Shown: positions 5,792-12,351 of the stretch, in pieces
How positions within the stretch are numbered: the stretch's first letter is position 1
Layout: each line of letters starts with the position of its first letter
Source: Actinomycetes bacterium
GTDB taxonomy: Bacteria; Planctomycetota; Phycisphaerae; JAACET01
Assembly: GCA_030631725.1 (NCBI GenBank)
Contig: DAOVKO010000035.1
Span: 1 to 12,351, forward strand
DNA length: 12,351 nt
Direction: 5' to 3'
Made by a program: the position numbers and the translations under genes
Notes under the pieces: generated by a model
What the model was told of the DNA's origin: nothing
Database searches by the model: none
What the model saw: only the letters and a program-made list of their open reading frames with translations

Positions 5792-7774
5792 TTATCTTCT
5801 CCGCGGCAAAGGCAAATCGAAGCCTCCCGGAGGCCAGATGCCCCCACGTGGGCGGCGGCGTGAGGGTACAGCAGGCCTGCGGTCGCGAGGCGCTGGAGGG
5901 GGTGTGGCTGGCCGAAGGGCCTCTTTTTGGCGTTTTATTCTCTCATCCAGGTCTTGTTTCTGGGGATCATCCTTGTCAATATCGCTGTATCTCTTTTCAG
6001 TCTGCCCGGTTTGGTCATTCTTGACCACCAGTTCATCGGCGGTAACGGTCTCGAATTCATCGGGGTTGCCTTCTACAGGGCGTTTGACCTGGACCTCGGC
6101 GTTGAATTCGACAATAGTCCAGCCGGTGCTGAAATCGACCTTTATCTTGGGGCGTATGGCGGGGGGCTGTGGGCGTGTTCTGCCCGGGCGGACGAGTCGC
6201 GGGGAGGCCAAATCAGCACTTCGGCGAGTACCGCTAGCGGGCGAGGCAGCGGGGTCCGGCATGTCCTTGGGGCCTCCGATGGCCTCTCCCTCATCCCCGT
6301 AAAACAACTGGGTGAACCAATAACCCCTCTCCCAGGCGTAAACCTGGAGCCTGGCCTGGGAGGGCTTGGAGGCAATGGCGGAAGAAACTCCGGTGAAGAA
6401 GAAATAGCGGTCCTGGAGGGTTTTGACCGGTTTGGACCACTGCGACCATTCTCCGGTGAGCCAGCCTTGCCTGCGGACGGCCCTCTCGGCCTGCTCAGAG
6501 CCACATAAGGGATTGAAGAGTACCACACGTAGGCGGTATTGGTAGGTCCTGCCGGGTTCAACCGAGCAGTCATGTACCCATATGGGTATGGAACCGGGGG
6601 CGTCTTCCGGGCGATATTTTCGTGGGATAGCAATCCTATCGCTCGAAACTCGACGAATCCTGGTAGCCTTGGGGGCAGCAACGGTGCCCGGCAGCCGGCC
6701 GTCCGGGACCGGGAAGGCGCCGGGAAAGGCCCCAGGGCCCGGGCCATAGAAGCCAGGGGGACCATAGGGTTCGCGCCCACCAGCCGGAGCCCGACGGGGT
6801 ATGATGGGGCGGGGGCGAGATCTGTCGACTTTCATGTACTTGGGAGCTGTATCTGACCTGGGGATAGCCGCGGCGAATATCCGGACAGTGGTCTGTTCGT
6901 CGGAAGTCTCGGGGGGCTCCTGGGGCCAATACCACTGCTCGAAACCATCCAGAGGCAAGAACTCCGGGCGGACAATGAATTCCTGAAAGCCCGGCCGGGC
7001 CAGCCACTGCCGCAGAGCCTTGGGATTATCCAAGTCTTGCTCTTTGTAGCCTTGCGGCAGAGAGTAAAGCTCGGAGAGGGCCTGGACAATATTGGGCCTG
7101 GTCTCCTGATAGCTTTCGTAGGGATTGACCCTCTGGGGATCGGACCAGGAACCGTCGGGCTGCAATTGCTGCCTTTCGAGTTCCAAGCGGGCAAAAAGGA
7201 AGTACTGGTCCTCTTCGTCCAGGCGGTTTTGCTCATCCACTTCGGGGTCTAAGCCGGCAAAGGCAAGATACTGTTTTTGGAAAGGAAATTCCGCGGCGAT
7301 GGTGACCCAGTAAATTTCCGCGGGAGCTCGGGTGGTTGTAGAGTAAGTCCTTGAAGTCGTGGCCTCGGCCACAACGCCGATACCGCCTTGGGCTCGGACG
7401 TTCACAGCAGTCAAGACGGTGGGGGTGGGGGTCTTGGCCTGGACGGACTCATCGGGCAACTGGGCAGTCAGTGAGGGATTGGAGCTCAACTGAGCTGTAG
7501 GGCTTTCGAGGTACTGGCGGACCTTTTTCACAGTTGCGGACTGGTCAGGGGGCAGTGGGACATAAATCTCCAGACTCCTGCTGAGTTCGCGAGCCTTGTC
7601 AGTTATCTGGTCGACCATCTTCGAGGGGTCTACCTTCTGGCCCCGAGAGTCATCGCTGCAAAGAGGGGAAGAAACTACGCGGGTCAGCACAACGTAGATA
7701 GCCAGCGCCGCCAAGATTAACAGCAAGGCCTTGTCCCAGTAGAGATAGAGAAGGTTTTCATTGGTCTTAGGCAT
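5792..7774 (-). CDS. Single-pass membrane protein with fibronectin-III-like segment, in the PilP position
   Basis: 660 residues, no family recognised. A short cytoplasmic N-terminus is followed by one membrane helix at about 15-34 (LLLILAALAIYVVL), so most of the protein should lie in the periplasm. Residues 150-300 look like a folded alpha/beta region rich in aromatic residues. A Pro/Gly-rich spacer follows at 320-365. Residues 396-450 have the pattern of a fibronectin type III fold: VEPGRTYQYRLRVVLFNP, then GEWSQWSKPV, where WSQWS (443-447) is the Trp-Ser-x-Trp-Ser motif typical of that fold. The C-terminus is Pro/Arg-rich and ends in three Arg. ATG at 7774 has a GGGAAAGG site upstream. It follows the PilO-like gene by 53 bases and precedes the secretin, the place of pilP in pilMNOPQ clusters. 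A connector between the inner-membrane complex and the secretin is therefore inferred. No sequence match to PilP is visible. Confidence 0.75.
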   Translation of the reverse strand: MPKTNENLLYLYWDKALLLILAALAIYVVLTRVVSSPLCSDDSRGQKVDPSKMVDQITDKARELSRSLEIYVPLPPDQSATVKKVRQYLESPTAQLSSNPSLTAQLPDESVQAKTPTPTVLTAVNVRAQGGIGVVAEATTSRTYSTTTRAPAEIYWVTIAAEFPFQKQYLAFAGLDPEVDEQNRLDEEDQYFLFARLELERQQLQPDGSWSDPQRVNPYESYQETRPNIVQALSELYSLPQGYKEQDLDNPKALRQWLARPGFQEFIVRPEFLPLDGFEQWYWPQEPPETSDEQTTVRIFAAAIPRSDTAPKYMKVDRSRPRPIIPRRAPAGGREPYGPPGFYGPGPGAFPGAFPVPDGRLPGTVAAPKATRIRRVSSDRIAIPRKYRPEDAPGSIPIWVHDCSVEPGRTYQYRLRVVLFNPLCGSEQAERAVRRQGWLTGEWSQWSKPVKTLQDRYFFFTGVSSAIASKPSQARLQVYAWERGYWFTQLFYGDEGEAIGGPKDMPDPAASPASGTRRSADLASPRLVRPGRTRPQPPAIRPKIKVDFSTGWTIVEFNAEVQVKRPVEGNPDEFETVTADELVVKNDQTGQTEKRYSDIDKDDPQKQDLDERIKRQKEALRPATPPPAPRDRRPAVPSRRRPRGGIWPPGGFDLPLPRRR

Positions 7775-7827
7775 AAATCCTTTCCCTCGACAAGCCGGGC
7801 GGCAAAGCTAAAGGGCGGGTCTCATCA

Positions 7828-9153
7828 TTACTTCCTTCTCCTCCTTCGTTGCTTTTTCGGTTTGCTCTTCTCCTCGAGCTGCTGGCTGGCGGCCTGCAAC
7901 CAGGCTGCGGCCTGAGCGATCTGCTCCTTCACAGTTTTCTTGACCTGCTCAGGCATATCCTCGGCGTAGATCTCCCTGAGAAGAAGCAGCTCAGCGTCGA
8001 TATCAAGTCTAACAATAGGGTCAGTCCCGTAAACCAAATCCTCGTCAGCGTCTTCACCGGGATTGAAGTTGTAGGATCTGTCAAACGGCTTGAAGTCACG
8101 CTTGGCGATTTCCACATCTTCGCGAGAAAGAGAAACGTTAAGGATGGTGTAAAGGTTTTTCCGGCTGAAGAGGTCGAGGAACTCATTGATGCGCCGGGAA
8201 TCAATGATCACGGAGAAGGAAAAGTGCAATACGTCGGCGTCGTCATTACTGCTGCGCTCGGTGAAGGGCTTGGCCTGGCCTCTGAGTCTTCTGGGCCGTC
8301 GGGGTTGCAGGCCTGGAGACGTACCCGTACCCCCGGACGGCGGCGGCGGCCCCCATCTCAGGTCCCACCCAGGTGGTGGGGGGGCGGCTCCGGGCTGCGG
8401 GTTCATAAGGCCTAGCAGATCAGAGCCGAGCCCGGGTATCTCAGAGGGCAGTTGTTGTTCGAGGTCTGCGACGTAGTAAGACTCATTGATTTCAATATAA
8501 ACGATGCGCTTGACGGTGGCGTTAGCGACGCAGGGCTGCTGGCCCAGCCGCTCGGCTGAAGCATCATTCAGGTTCCTGAAGAGCTGGGCCAAGTCCTGCT
8601 GAATCCACAGGGCGACTTGGCCGAACCAACATTCCTCCGCGCTGGGTGCGCCGGGGGCGTCGACCCAGTCGGGGATGCCCAAACCCTCGAGGTCTTCGAC
8701 ATACATGCCCATATCGGCGAAGTCCTCAATGTCGAGGCCAGCGGATTCATCTTTGGGCCAACCGGCGTTCAGGGTTTGGGCATAAATGTCTTCAACAGCT
8801 TTTTTATAGTCTTCTTTGAAGCCAAAGGGGTCTTTGACCTCAGGAAACAGGCCTGCTATCAAGAATTTGCGTTGATTTCTTTTCTTGAAGAGTCCGGCCA
8901 CCTGTTGAGCTTCGAGCTTGGTCTGGTCAGCGAACTGTTGGCGGGCCTTGACCTTGACGGCGTTGGCCACGCCATCGGGGCCACGACCTCCCAAGCGGGT
9001 GATTTCTGTATCTAGCTTTTGGGCTTCGATGGCCTTTTGCTCGGCATCTGAGCCGAGTTTGAGGGCCAGCAAAAGTGCCAACAGCAAGAGCAAAGCCACT
9101 ACGACACAAACAGACTCGTAGCGATGCTCTTTGATCAAACTCATAATATTCAT
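7828..9153 (-). CDS. PilO-like single-pass inner-membrane protein
   Basis: 441 residues. The N-terminal topology is that of PilO/GspM: a short positively charged cytoplasmic start, one membrane helix at about 14-32 (VCVVVALLLLLALLLAL), then a charged coiled coil at 36-95. A middle region (100-230) is followed by a Pro/Gly/Arg-rich linker at 250-300. Residues 306-345 (VLHFSFSVIIDSRRINEFLDLFSRKNLYTILNVSLS) have the beta-alpha-beta pattern expected of the ferredoxin-like C-terminal domain of PilO, where the protein dimerises and contacts PilN. The tail ends in five Arg and a Lys. ATG at 9153 has GGAGG with a 7-nt spacer. It lies 45 bases after pilMN and 53 before the next gene, consistent with one operon. 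The assignment rests on order and topology more than on sequence identity. Confidence 0.7.
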   Translation of the reverse strand: MNIMSLIKEHRYESVCVVVALLLLLALLLALKLGSDAEQKAIEAQKLDTEITRLGGRGPDGVANAVKVKARQQFADQTKLEAQQVAGLFKKRNQRKFLIAGLFPEVKDPFGFKEDYKKAVEDIYAQTLNAGWPKDESAGLDIEDFADMGMYVEDLEGLGIPDWVDAPGAPSAEECWFGQVALWIQQDLAQLFRNLNDASAERLGQQPCVANATVKRIVYIEINESYYVADLEQQLPSEIPGLGSDLLGLMNPQPGAAPPPPGWDLRWGPPPPSGGTGTSPGLQPRRPRRLRGQAKPFTERSSNDDADVLHFSFSVIIDSRRINEFLDLFSRKNLYTILNVSLSREDVEIAKRDFKPFDRSYNFNPGEDADEDLVYGTDPIVRLDIDAELLLLREIYAEDMPEQVKKTVKEQIAQAAAWLQAASQQLEEKSKPKKQRRRRRK

Positions 9154-9198
9154 AGCCCCGCCTCCAAAAACAGACTTCCGGCCTTGGCCAGGGCCCGG

Positions 9199-11235
9199 TT
9201 ACCGCCGGGCATCACGACCTCGCTTGTTGGTTGGCCGGGGTGAAGTCACCTCGGGTGAAGGCTCCCCGGCCGGCTCAGCCCGTGGGCTGGGAGTCTCCTG
9301 CGAGTCCTGCTCGATGTAAAGCTTCCAATGAATCCAGAAAAACTGGTCCTTGGCCATGCTTTCATCCGGCCGGAGAGGATCAAGGAATTCATCTTTCGGC
9401 TTGTCGCTGCCAGCGGACTTGGCGGTGGCCTCTTCAATGGATGCTAATCGATGAAGCGCCAGGGGAGAGAATCTGAATCGCACGGGCTGTTTGGAAAATT
9501 CGGCCAGCTCACGTTCGAGTTTGTCCAACTCAGCCTTGATTTTGACGGGCAACTGATCGGACAATTCTGCGATGAGAAAACGGCTGGTGCGGGGGTACTC
9601 CGCATCGCTGTCGAAAGGAGTGGTGCCCCTGATCTCCATAATAAAGCCCTTCTTGGGTTTTTCCAGAGCGGTAGCTGCCGGGGCAGACCAATCGGAAGGA
9701 ACTCTCGGTTCGGGTTTGGTCAACTCGTACCGCTTGTCATAGTCGCTGTCGAGGTTTTCGCTGTATTTGCTGGAGAAGTTCTGTAGAAAGATCAAGCGGC
9801 GTTTGGATCGCTCCTTGTCGTACTCGGCCGCGGGCTTGGCCGGGTCCTCAGCAGTGTTGAGGACCCCGGTCATGGCCCGAACCATGGCCGGCCAGACATC
9901 GCGTTCGGCACGCAGAACGACATAATCGTCGATACTTTGGCGTTCTTTTTTGACTTGGTCGTCTGCCTGTCTGAGTTCTCGCCGATATGTTTGGGCCTGT
10001 TTAACGATGCGAGGGGCGGCATCAGGCTTCTGATTGTTGAACAGGCCGTTCAAGACGGATAAATCCATGAGGTTGCGGGCATAGATACTGCCAACAATCA
10101 AAGCCAACAGGGCAACGGCGGCGACGAAAATGGGCTTTTTCGCTCTCCAGAGCTGCCGACGTGCGATCGCGGGAGGCAGAAGATTGGCCTTGATATTGGC
10201 ACGCCCCAGGCCCTGCAGGGCCAATCCGTAGGCGACTCCCATACTCAAAACGCCGGCTGAGAACGCGGCGGCGCTGAGCTGAGGCGCCAAGCTGAGCCTG
10301 GAGAACTGGTCGATGCGGATCAGCTCGATTTTGAGGCTCTGCTGTAGATACTTCTGAAGTCCGGGAAGGTGGAAAGTATTACCCACGGCCAACATCCGGG
10401 CGATGCTGGCCTGACGATTGAGAGTAGTATAAAAACCAATAGATCTCTGCACCTCCGCGGACAAGTCGGAGAAAACCGAGCGCATGGCCTGGAAGACCTG
10501 CTTGGCGTACTTGCTGGTGGCGCACTTTCGCTTGAGATTTTCGGCCTTTGAGAAGCTCAGCTTAAAGGTTTTGGCCAAGGCCTGGGTGAAATTATTTCCA
10601 CCGATAGGAATGGTTCGGTGGAAGACTTTCTGTCCGTCAGCCACGATGAACTCGCTATTGGCCGAGCCGACGTCCAGGATAGCAGTAGCCGCCTGGGGGT
10701 CGGTCAGGCCGTCGTAGACCATGGCGTTGTACAGAGCCATGGGCGACATTTGCACCTGGTCGGTAGAGATGCCGGCCTGCTGGAAATTGGCAAGGAAGCT
10801 TTCCACGACGTCGCGTTTGATGAAGAAAATACCGGCGATAACGTCCGGGGAATCCTGTAGCTTGATAGGTTGGTAATCCCAGACCACATCGTTGATGTCG
10901 AAGGGGATCTGCTGCCTGGCTTCGAACTCGACAATTTGTGGGATTTTTTTTGCCTCGACAGGTGGCAGAGCAACGAATCGGGCCTGGCTGTTCCGGCCGG
11001 GTACACCCACAACAACGGCTGCACCTTTGAGATTATGCCTGGAGGTGAATTTACTCAGAGCCTCACGAATGGTCTGGTCGTGGCTGGCAGCGGGCAAATC
11101 AGCCAGGGAGTGGGGATAGTTGATGATCTCGAAATCGCTGACCAGAAGGTCACTACCGACGGCCTCGAGCCTGATTGCCCTTAGACCGTACTGGCCCACG
11201 TCGATGCCCCAAGCGAGTTTACTTTTGCCGGCCAT
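9199..11235 (-). CDS. PilM-PilN fusion protein (actin-like ATPase joined to inner-membrane PilN)
   Basis: 678 residues from the ATG at 11235. Residues 1-340 are PilM, the actin/FtsA-like cytoplasmic protein of type IV pili. Phosphate-1 motif WGIDVGQYGLRAIRL is at 9-23, PPVEAKKIPQIVEFEARQQI at 91-110, phosphate-2 motif AILDVGSANSEFIV at 185-198 and the adenosine-side MLAVGNTFHLPGL at 281-293. It continues into IKANLLPPAIARRQ at 348-361, which resembles the cytoplasmic N-terminal peptide of PilN (INLLP) that binds PilM. A single membrane helix follows at about 368-386, then a periplasmic region with a short coiled coil (411-440) and alternating strands and helices to the end. The partners PilM and PilN are thus one chain. 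The next GTG upstream (11274) would add 13 residues with no family match; AGGAA eight bases before the ATG favours the latter. First gene of the cluster, divergent from mtaB. Confidence 0.88.
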   Translation of the reverse strand: MAGKSKLAWGIDVGQYGLRAIRLEAVGSDLLVSDFEIINYPHSLADLPAASHDQTIREALSKFTSRHNLKGAAVVVGVPGRNSQARFVALPPVEAKKIPQIVEFEARQQIPFDINDVVWDYQPIKLQDSPDVIAGIFFIKRDVVESFLANFQQAGISTDQVQMSPMALYNAMVYDGLTDPQAATAILDVGSANSEFIVADGQKVFHRTIPIGGNNFTQALAKTFKLSFSKAENLKRKCATSKYAKQVFQAMRSVFSDLSAEVQRSIGFYTTLNRQASIARMLAVGNTFHLPGLQKYLQQSLKIELIRIDQFSRLSLAPQLSAAAFSAGVLSMGVAYGLALQGLGRANIKANLLPPAIARRQLWRAKKPIFVAAVALLALIVGSIYARNLMDLSVLNGLFNNQKPDAAPRIVKQAQTYRRELRQADDQVKKERQSIDDYVVLRAERDVWPAMVRAMTGVLNTAEDPAKPAAEYDKERSKRRLIFLQNFSSKYSENLDSDYDKRYELTKPEPRVPSDWSAPAATALEKPKKGFIMEIRGTTPFDSDAEYPRTSRFLIAELSDQLPVKIKAELDKLERELAEFSKQPVRFRFSPLALHRLASIEEATAKSAGSDKPKDEFLDPLRPDESMAKDQFFWIHWKLYIEQDSQETPSPRAEPAGEPSPEVTSPRPTNKRGRDARR

Positions 11236-11243
11236 GGGTAAAC

Positions 11244-11248
11244 TTCCT
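11244..11248 (-). promoter_or_regulatory. Ribosome binding site fixing the pilMN start
   Basis: AGGAA on the minus strand, 8 bases before the ATG at 11235. It favours that ATG over the in-frame GTG at 11274, which would add 13 residues before the conserved PilM beginning. Confidence 0.55.
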
Positions 11249-11281
11249 AACAGAAGAAGGCCCCAGTCGGTCACAGACGGA

Positions 11282-11310
11282 TTGACGGCCGCTCAACAGT
11301 GGCCTACACT
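11282..11310 (+). promoter_or_regulatory. Sigma70-type promoter for leaderless mtaB
   Basis: Plus-strand -35 TTGACG (11282-11287, five of six) and -10 TACACT (11305-11310, four of six), spaced exactly 17 bases. The expected start of transcription is about 11317, two bases before the GTG start codon of mtaB. No Shine-Dalgarno sequence is present in between, so a leaderless transcript is predicted. Confidence 0.6.
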
Positions 11311-11318
11311 GGCTGCTT

Positions 11319-12351
11319 GTGACAACCTTAAAAACATACCAGGTAAAGGTCATTGGTTGCAAGGTCAACCAGTACGAAGCCCAACAAATATCGGAGTTTC
11401 TTTGTGCTCTGGGCTTACGGCCGGTGGCTGCGGGTGAGTTGGCGGACCTGGCAGTGGTCCACAGTTGTGCGGTGACTTCGCGGGCCGCGGCCAAGAGCCG
11501 CCGAGCCGTCCGCCGCTGCCTTAGGCAGGCCAAAGGGCCTGTGGTGGTCAGCGGATGTGCGGCCCAGCTGGCCGCTGAAGAACTGGCCGAGCTCTCAAAA
11601 GCGGTCAGAGTCATACGCAAGGCCCCAGACATAGCTAGCGTCCTGTACAATATCGTAGCCAAACAAGGCGTTCCAGATAGCTCGTGGGCCACCATCAATC
11701 AGGGGAGCACGACACGCGGCAGGCATAAAGAATGTATGACAACACAGCCGGGCACTATCGCAGCAAACGTCAGCAACCCTATCAAACCCCTACTTAATGA
11801 TATTCAAGCATATCGCGGCTGGCAAGTCAAGAGCAAAATCGAGAGGGAATCGTATTCGAAAAACGGTCATAACTACACCAAAAAAGTAGGTTTGGGTCCT
11901 ATAAGTGGGTTCTCGGGGCATGAGCGGGCTTTTGTTGCGGTTCAGGACGGGTGCGATGCCTTTTGCAGCTATTGCGTGGTGCCGTATTTACGCGGACGGC
12001 CAAGCTGGCGGCGATCAGAGGACGTGGTCAAGGAAGTGAGCCAACTGGTGGCGAACGGCTATCAGGAGGTGGTGCTGGCTGGGGTGCACCTGGGGGCGTA
12101 TGGGCATCGAACAGTAGTTCGCAAACACTGGGACGGGTCCCAGCACGCCGGGATGGCTGAGCTGCTCAGAGAGGTGGCTGCCATAAGAGGGCTCAAACGA
12201 GTCAGGCTCAGCAGCCTCGAACCGGGGGAAGTCAGCGAGGAACTGCTGGAAGTTATAGGGGCTAACGAGAATATAGCCAAGCACTTGCATCTGCCACTGC
12301 AGTCGGGCTCCCAGCGGATACTCTCGCGGATGAACCGACTGTATAGGCCAA
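11319..12351 (+). CDS. mtaB: tRNA (t6A37) methylthiotransferase MtaB, C-terminus cut off
   Basis: 344 codons are present; the gene runs off the right edge. It is a radical-SAM methylthiotransferase, of the MtaB type (YqeV-like). MtaB converts t6A37 to ms2t6A37 in tRNAs reading ANN codons. The N-terminal domain holds the three cysteines of the auxiliary iron-sulfur cluster: Cys14 in IGCKVNQYE (the CKVNQYE form is typical of MtaB), Cys50 in HSCAVTSRA and Cys80 in VSGCAAQ. The radical-SAM motif CDAFCSYC has Cys212, Cys216 and Cys219, followed by VVPYLRGRPSWRR. Later LAGVHLGAYG, VRLSSLEPGEV and LHLPLQSGSQRIL are also conserved in the family. The linker between the two domains is long (about 130 residues from Cys80 to Cys212). 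The only possible early start is GTG at 11319: an in-frame stop lies at 11283-11285. There is no ribosome binding site, which fits a leaderless message. The C-terminal TRAM domain, if present, lies outside. Confidence 0.93.
   Translation, partial: MTTLKTYQVKVIGCKVNQYEAQQISEFLCALGLRPVAAGELADLAVVHSCAVTSRAAAKSRRAVRRCLRQAKGPVVVSGCAAQLAAEELAELSKAVRVIRKAPDIASVLYNIVAKQGVPDSSWATINQGSTTRGRHKECMTTQPGTIAANVSNPIKPLLNDIQAYRGWQVKSKIERESYSKNGHNYTKKVGLGPISGFSGHERAFVAVQDGCDAFCSYCVVPYLRGRPSWRRSEDVVKEVSQLVANGYQEVVLAGVHLGAYGHRTVVRKHWDGSQHAGMAELLREVAAIRGLKRVRLSSLEPGEVSEELLEVIGANENIAKHLHLPLQSGSQRILSRMNRLYRP
11333..11362 (-). promoter_or_regulatory. Candidate promoter for the pilMN operon
   Basis: Minus-strand -35 TTGCAA (11357-11362) and -10 TATGTT (11333-11338), four of six matches each, 18 bases apart. 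A TG dinucleotide one base before the -10 makes it an extended -10 element. It lies inside the first codons of the divergent mtaB and would give a leader of about 90 nt. Other starts cannot be excluded. Confidence 0.35.

Noticed and set aside
9178..9198. CCGGCC/GGCCCGG hairpin between pilMN and the PilO-like gene, followed by a T-run, as an intrinsic terminator
   Set aside because: It is only about six pairs with a bulge. The T-run is 7 nt away and merges with the next gene's Shine-Dalgarno. The 45-base spacing argues for read-through.
11219..11698. 159-codon minus-strand frame upstream of pilMN
   Set aside because: It is antisense to the start of mtaB, whose three conserved cysteine motifs are read on the plus strand.

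Overview
This window most likely comes from a Gram-negative bacterium of the Planctomycetota, probably a Phycisphaerae-like lineage. That placement is inferred from gene style and was not tested by a search. The clues are a moderately GC-rich genome, a secretin whose N-domains have the form common in planctomycete secretin-like proteins, a fused PilM-PilN protein, and a large palindromic intergenic repeat.

Layout: seven genes are recognised, all on the minus strand except the last. Reading right to left (the direction of minus-strand transcription), an envelope-spanning type IV pilus or type II secretion-like assembly cluster comes first. It comprises a PilM-PilN fusion (9199-11235), a single-pass PilO-like protein (7828-9153), an unrecognised single-pass protein with a fibronectin-III-like segment in the PilP position (5792-7774), a 1021-residue PilQ/GspD-type secretin (2494-5559) and a small coiled-coil lipoprotein (1866-2351). 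The first three genes are 45 and 53 bases apart and look like one operon. The secretin follows a 232-base gap that holds a good sigma70-type promoter and a leader of about 120 nt with possible structure. The order PilM, PilN, PilO, (PilP), PilQ matches the classical pilMNOPQ alignment complex: a cytoplasmic actin-like protein tied to the inner membrane, periplasmic connectors and an outer-membrane pore. The motor ATPases, the platform protein PilC/GspF and the pilins are not in the window.

Further downstream on the minus strand lies a nested fold-back repeat (about 1616-1868), which sits in the leader of pyruvate kinase (pyk, 152-1585, GTG start). After pyk, the first 31 codons of hypA (nickel insertion for [NiFe] hydrogenase maturation) run off the left edge.

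Divergent from the pilMN gene, a radical-SAM tRNA methylthiotransferase (mtaB, 11319 to beyond the right edge) appears to be transcribed as a leaderless mRNA: a TTGACG-17-TACACT promoter places the start of transcription about two bases before its GTG codon. No tRNA, rRNA, CRISPR array, transposase or phage gene was seen. The only intergenic gap over 200 bases besides the secretin leader (5560-5791) is 1586-1865, which is filled by the fold-back repeat.
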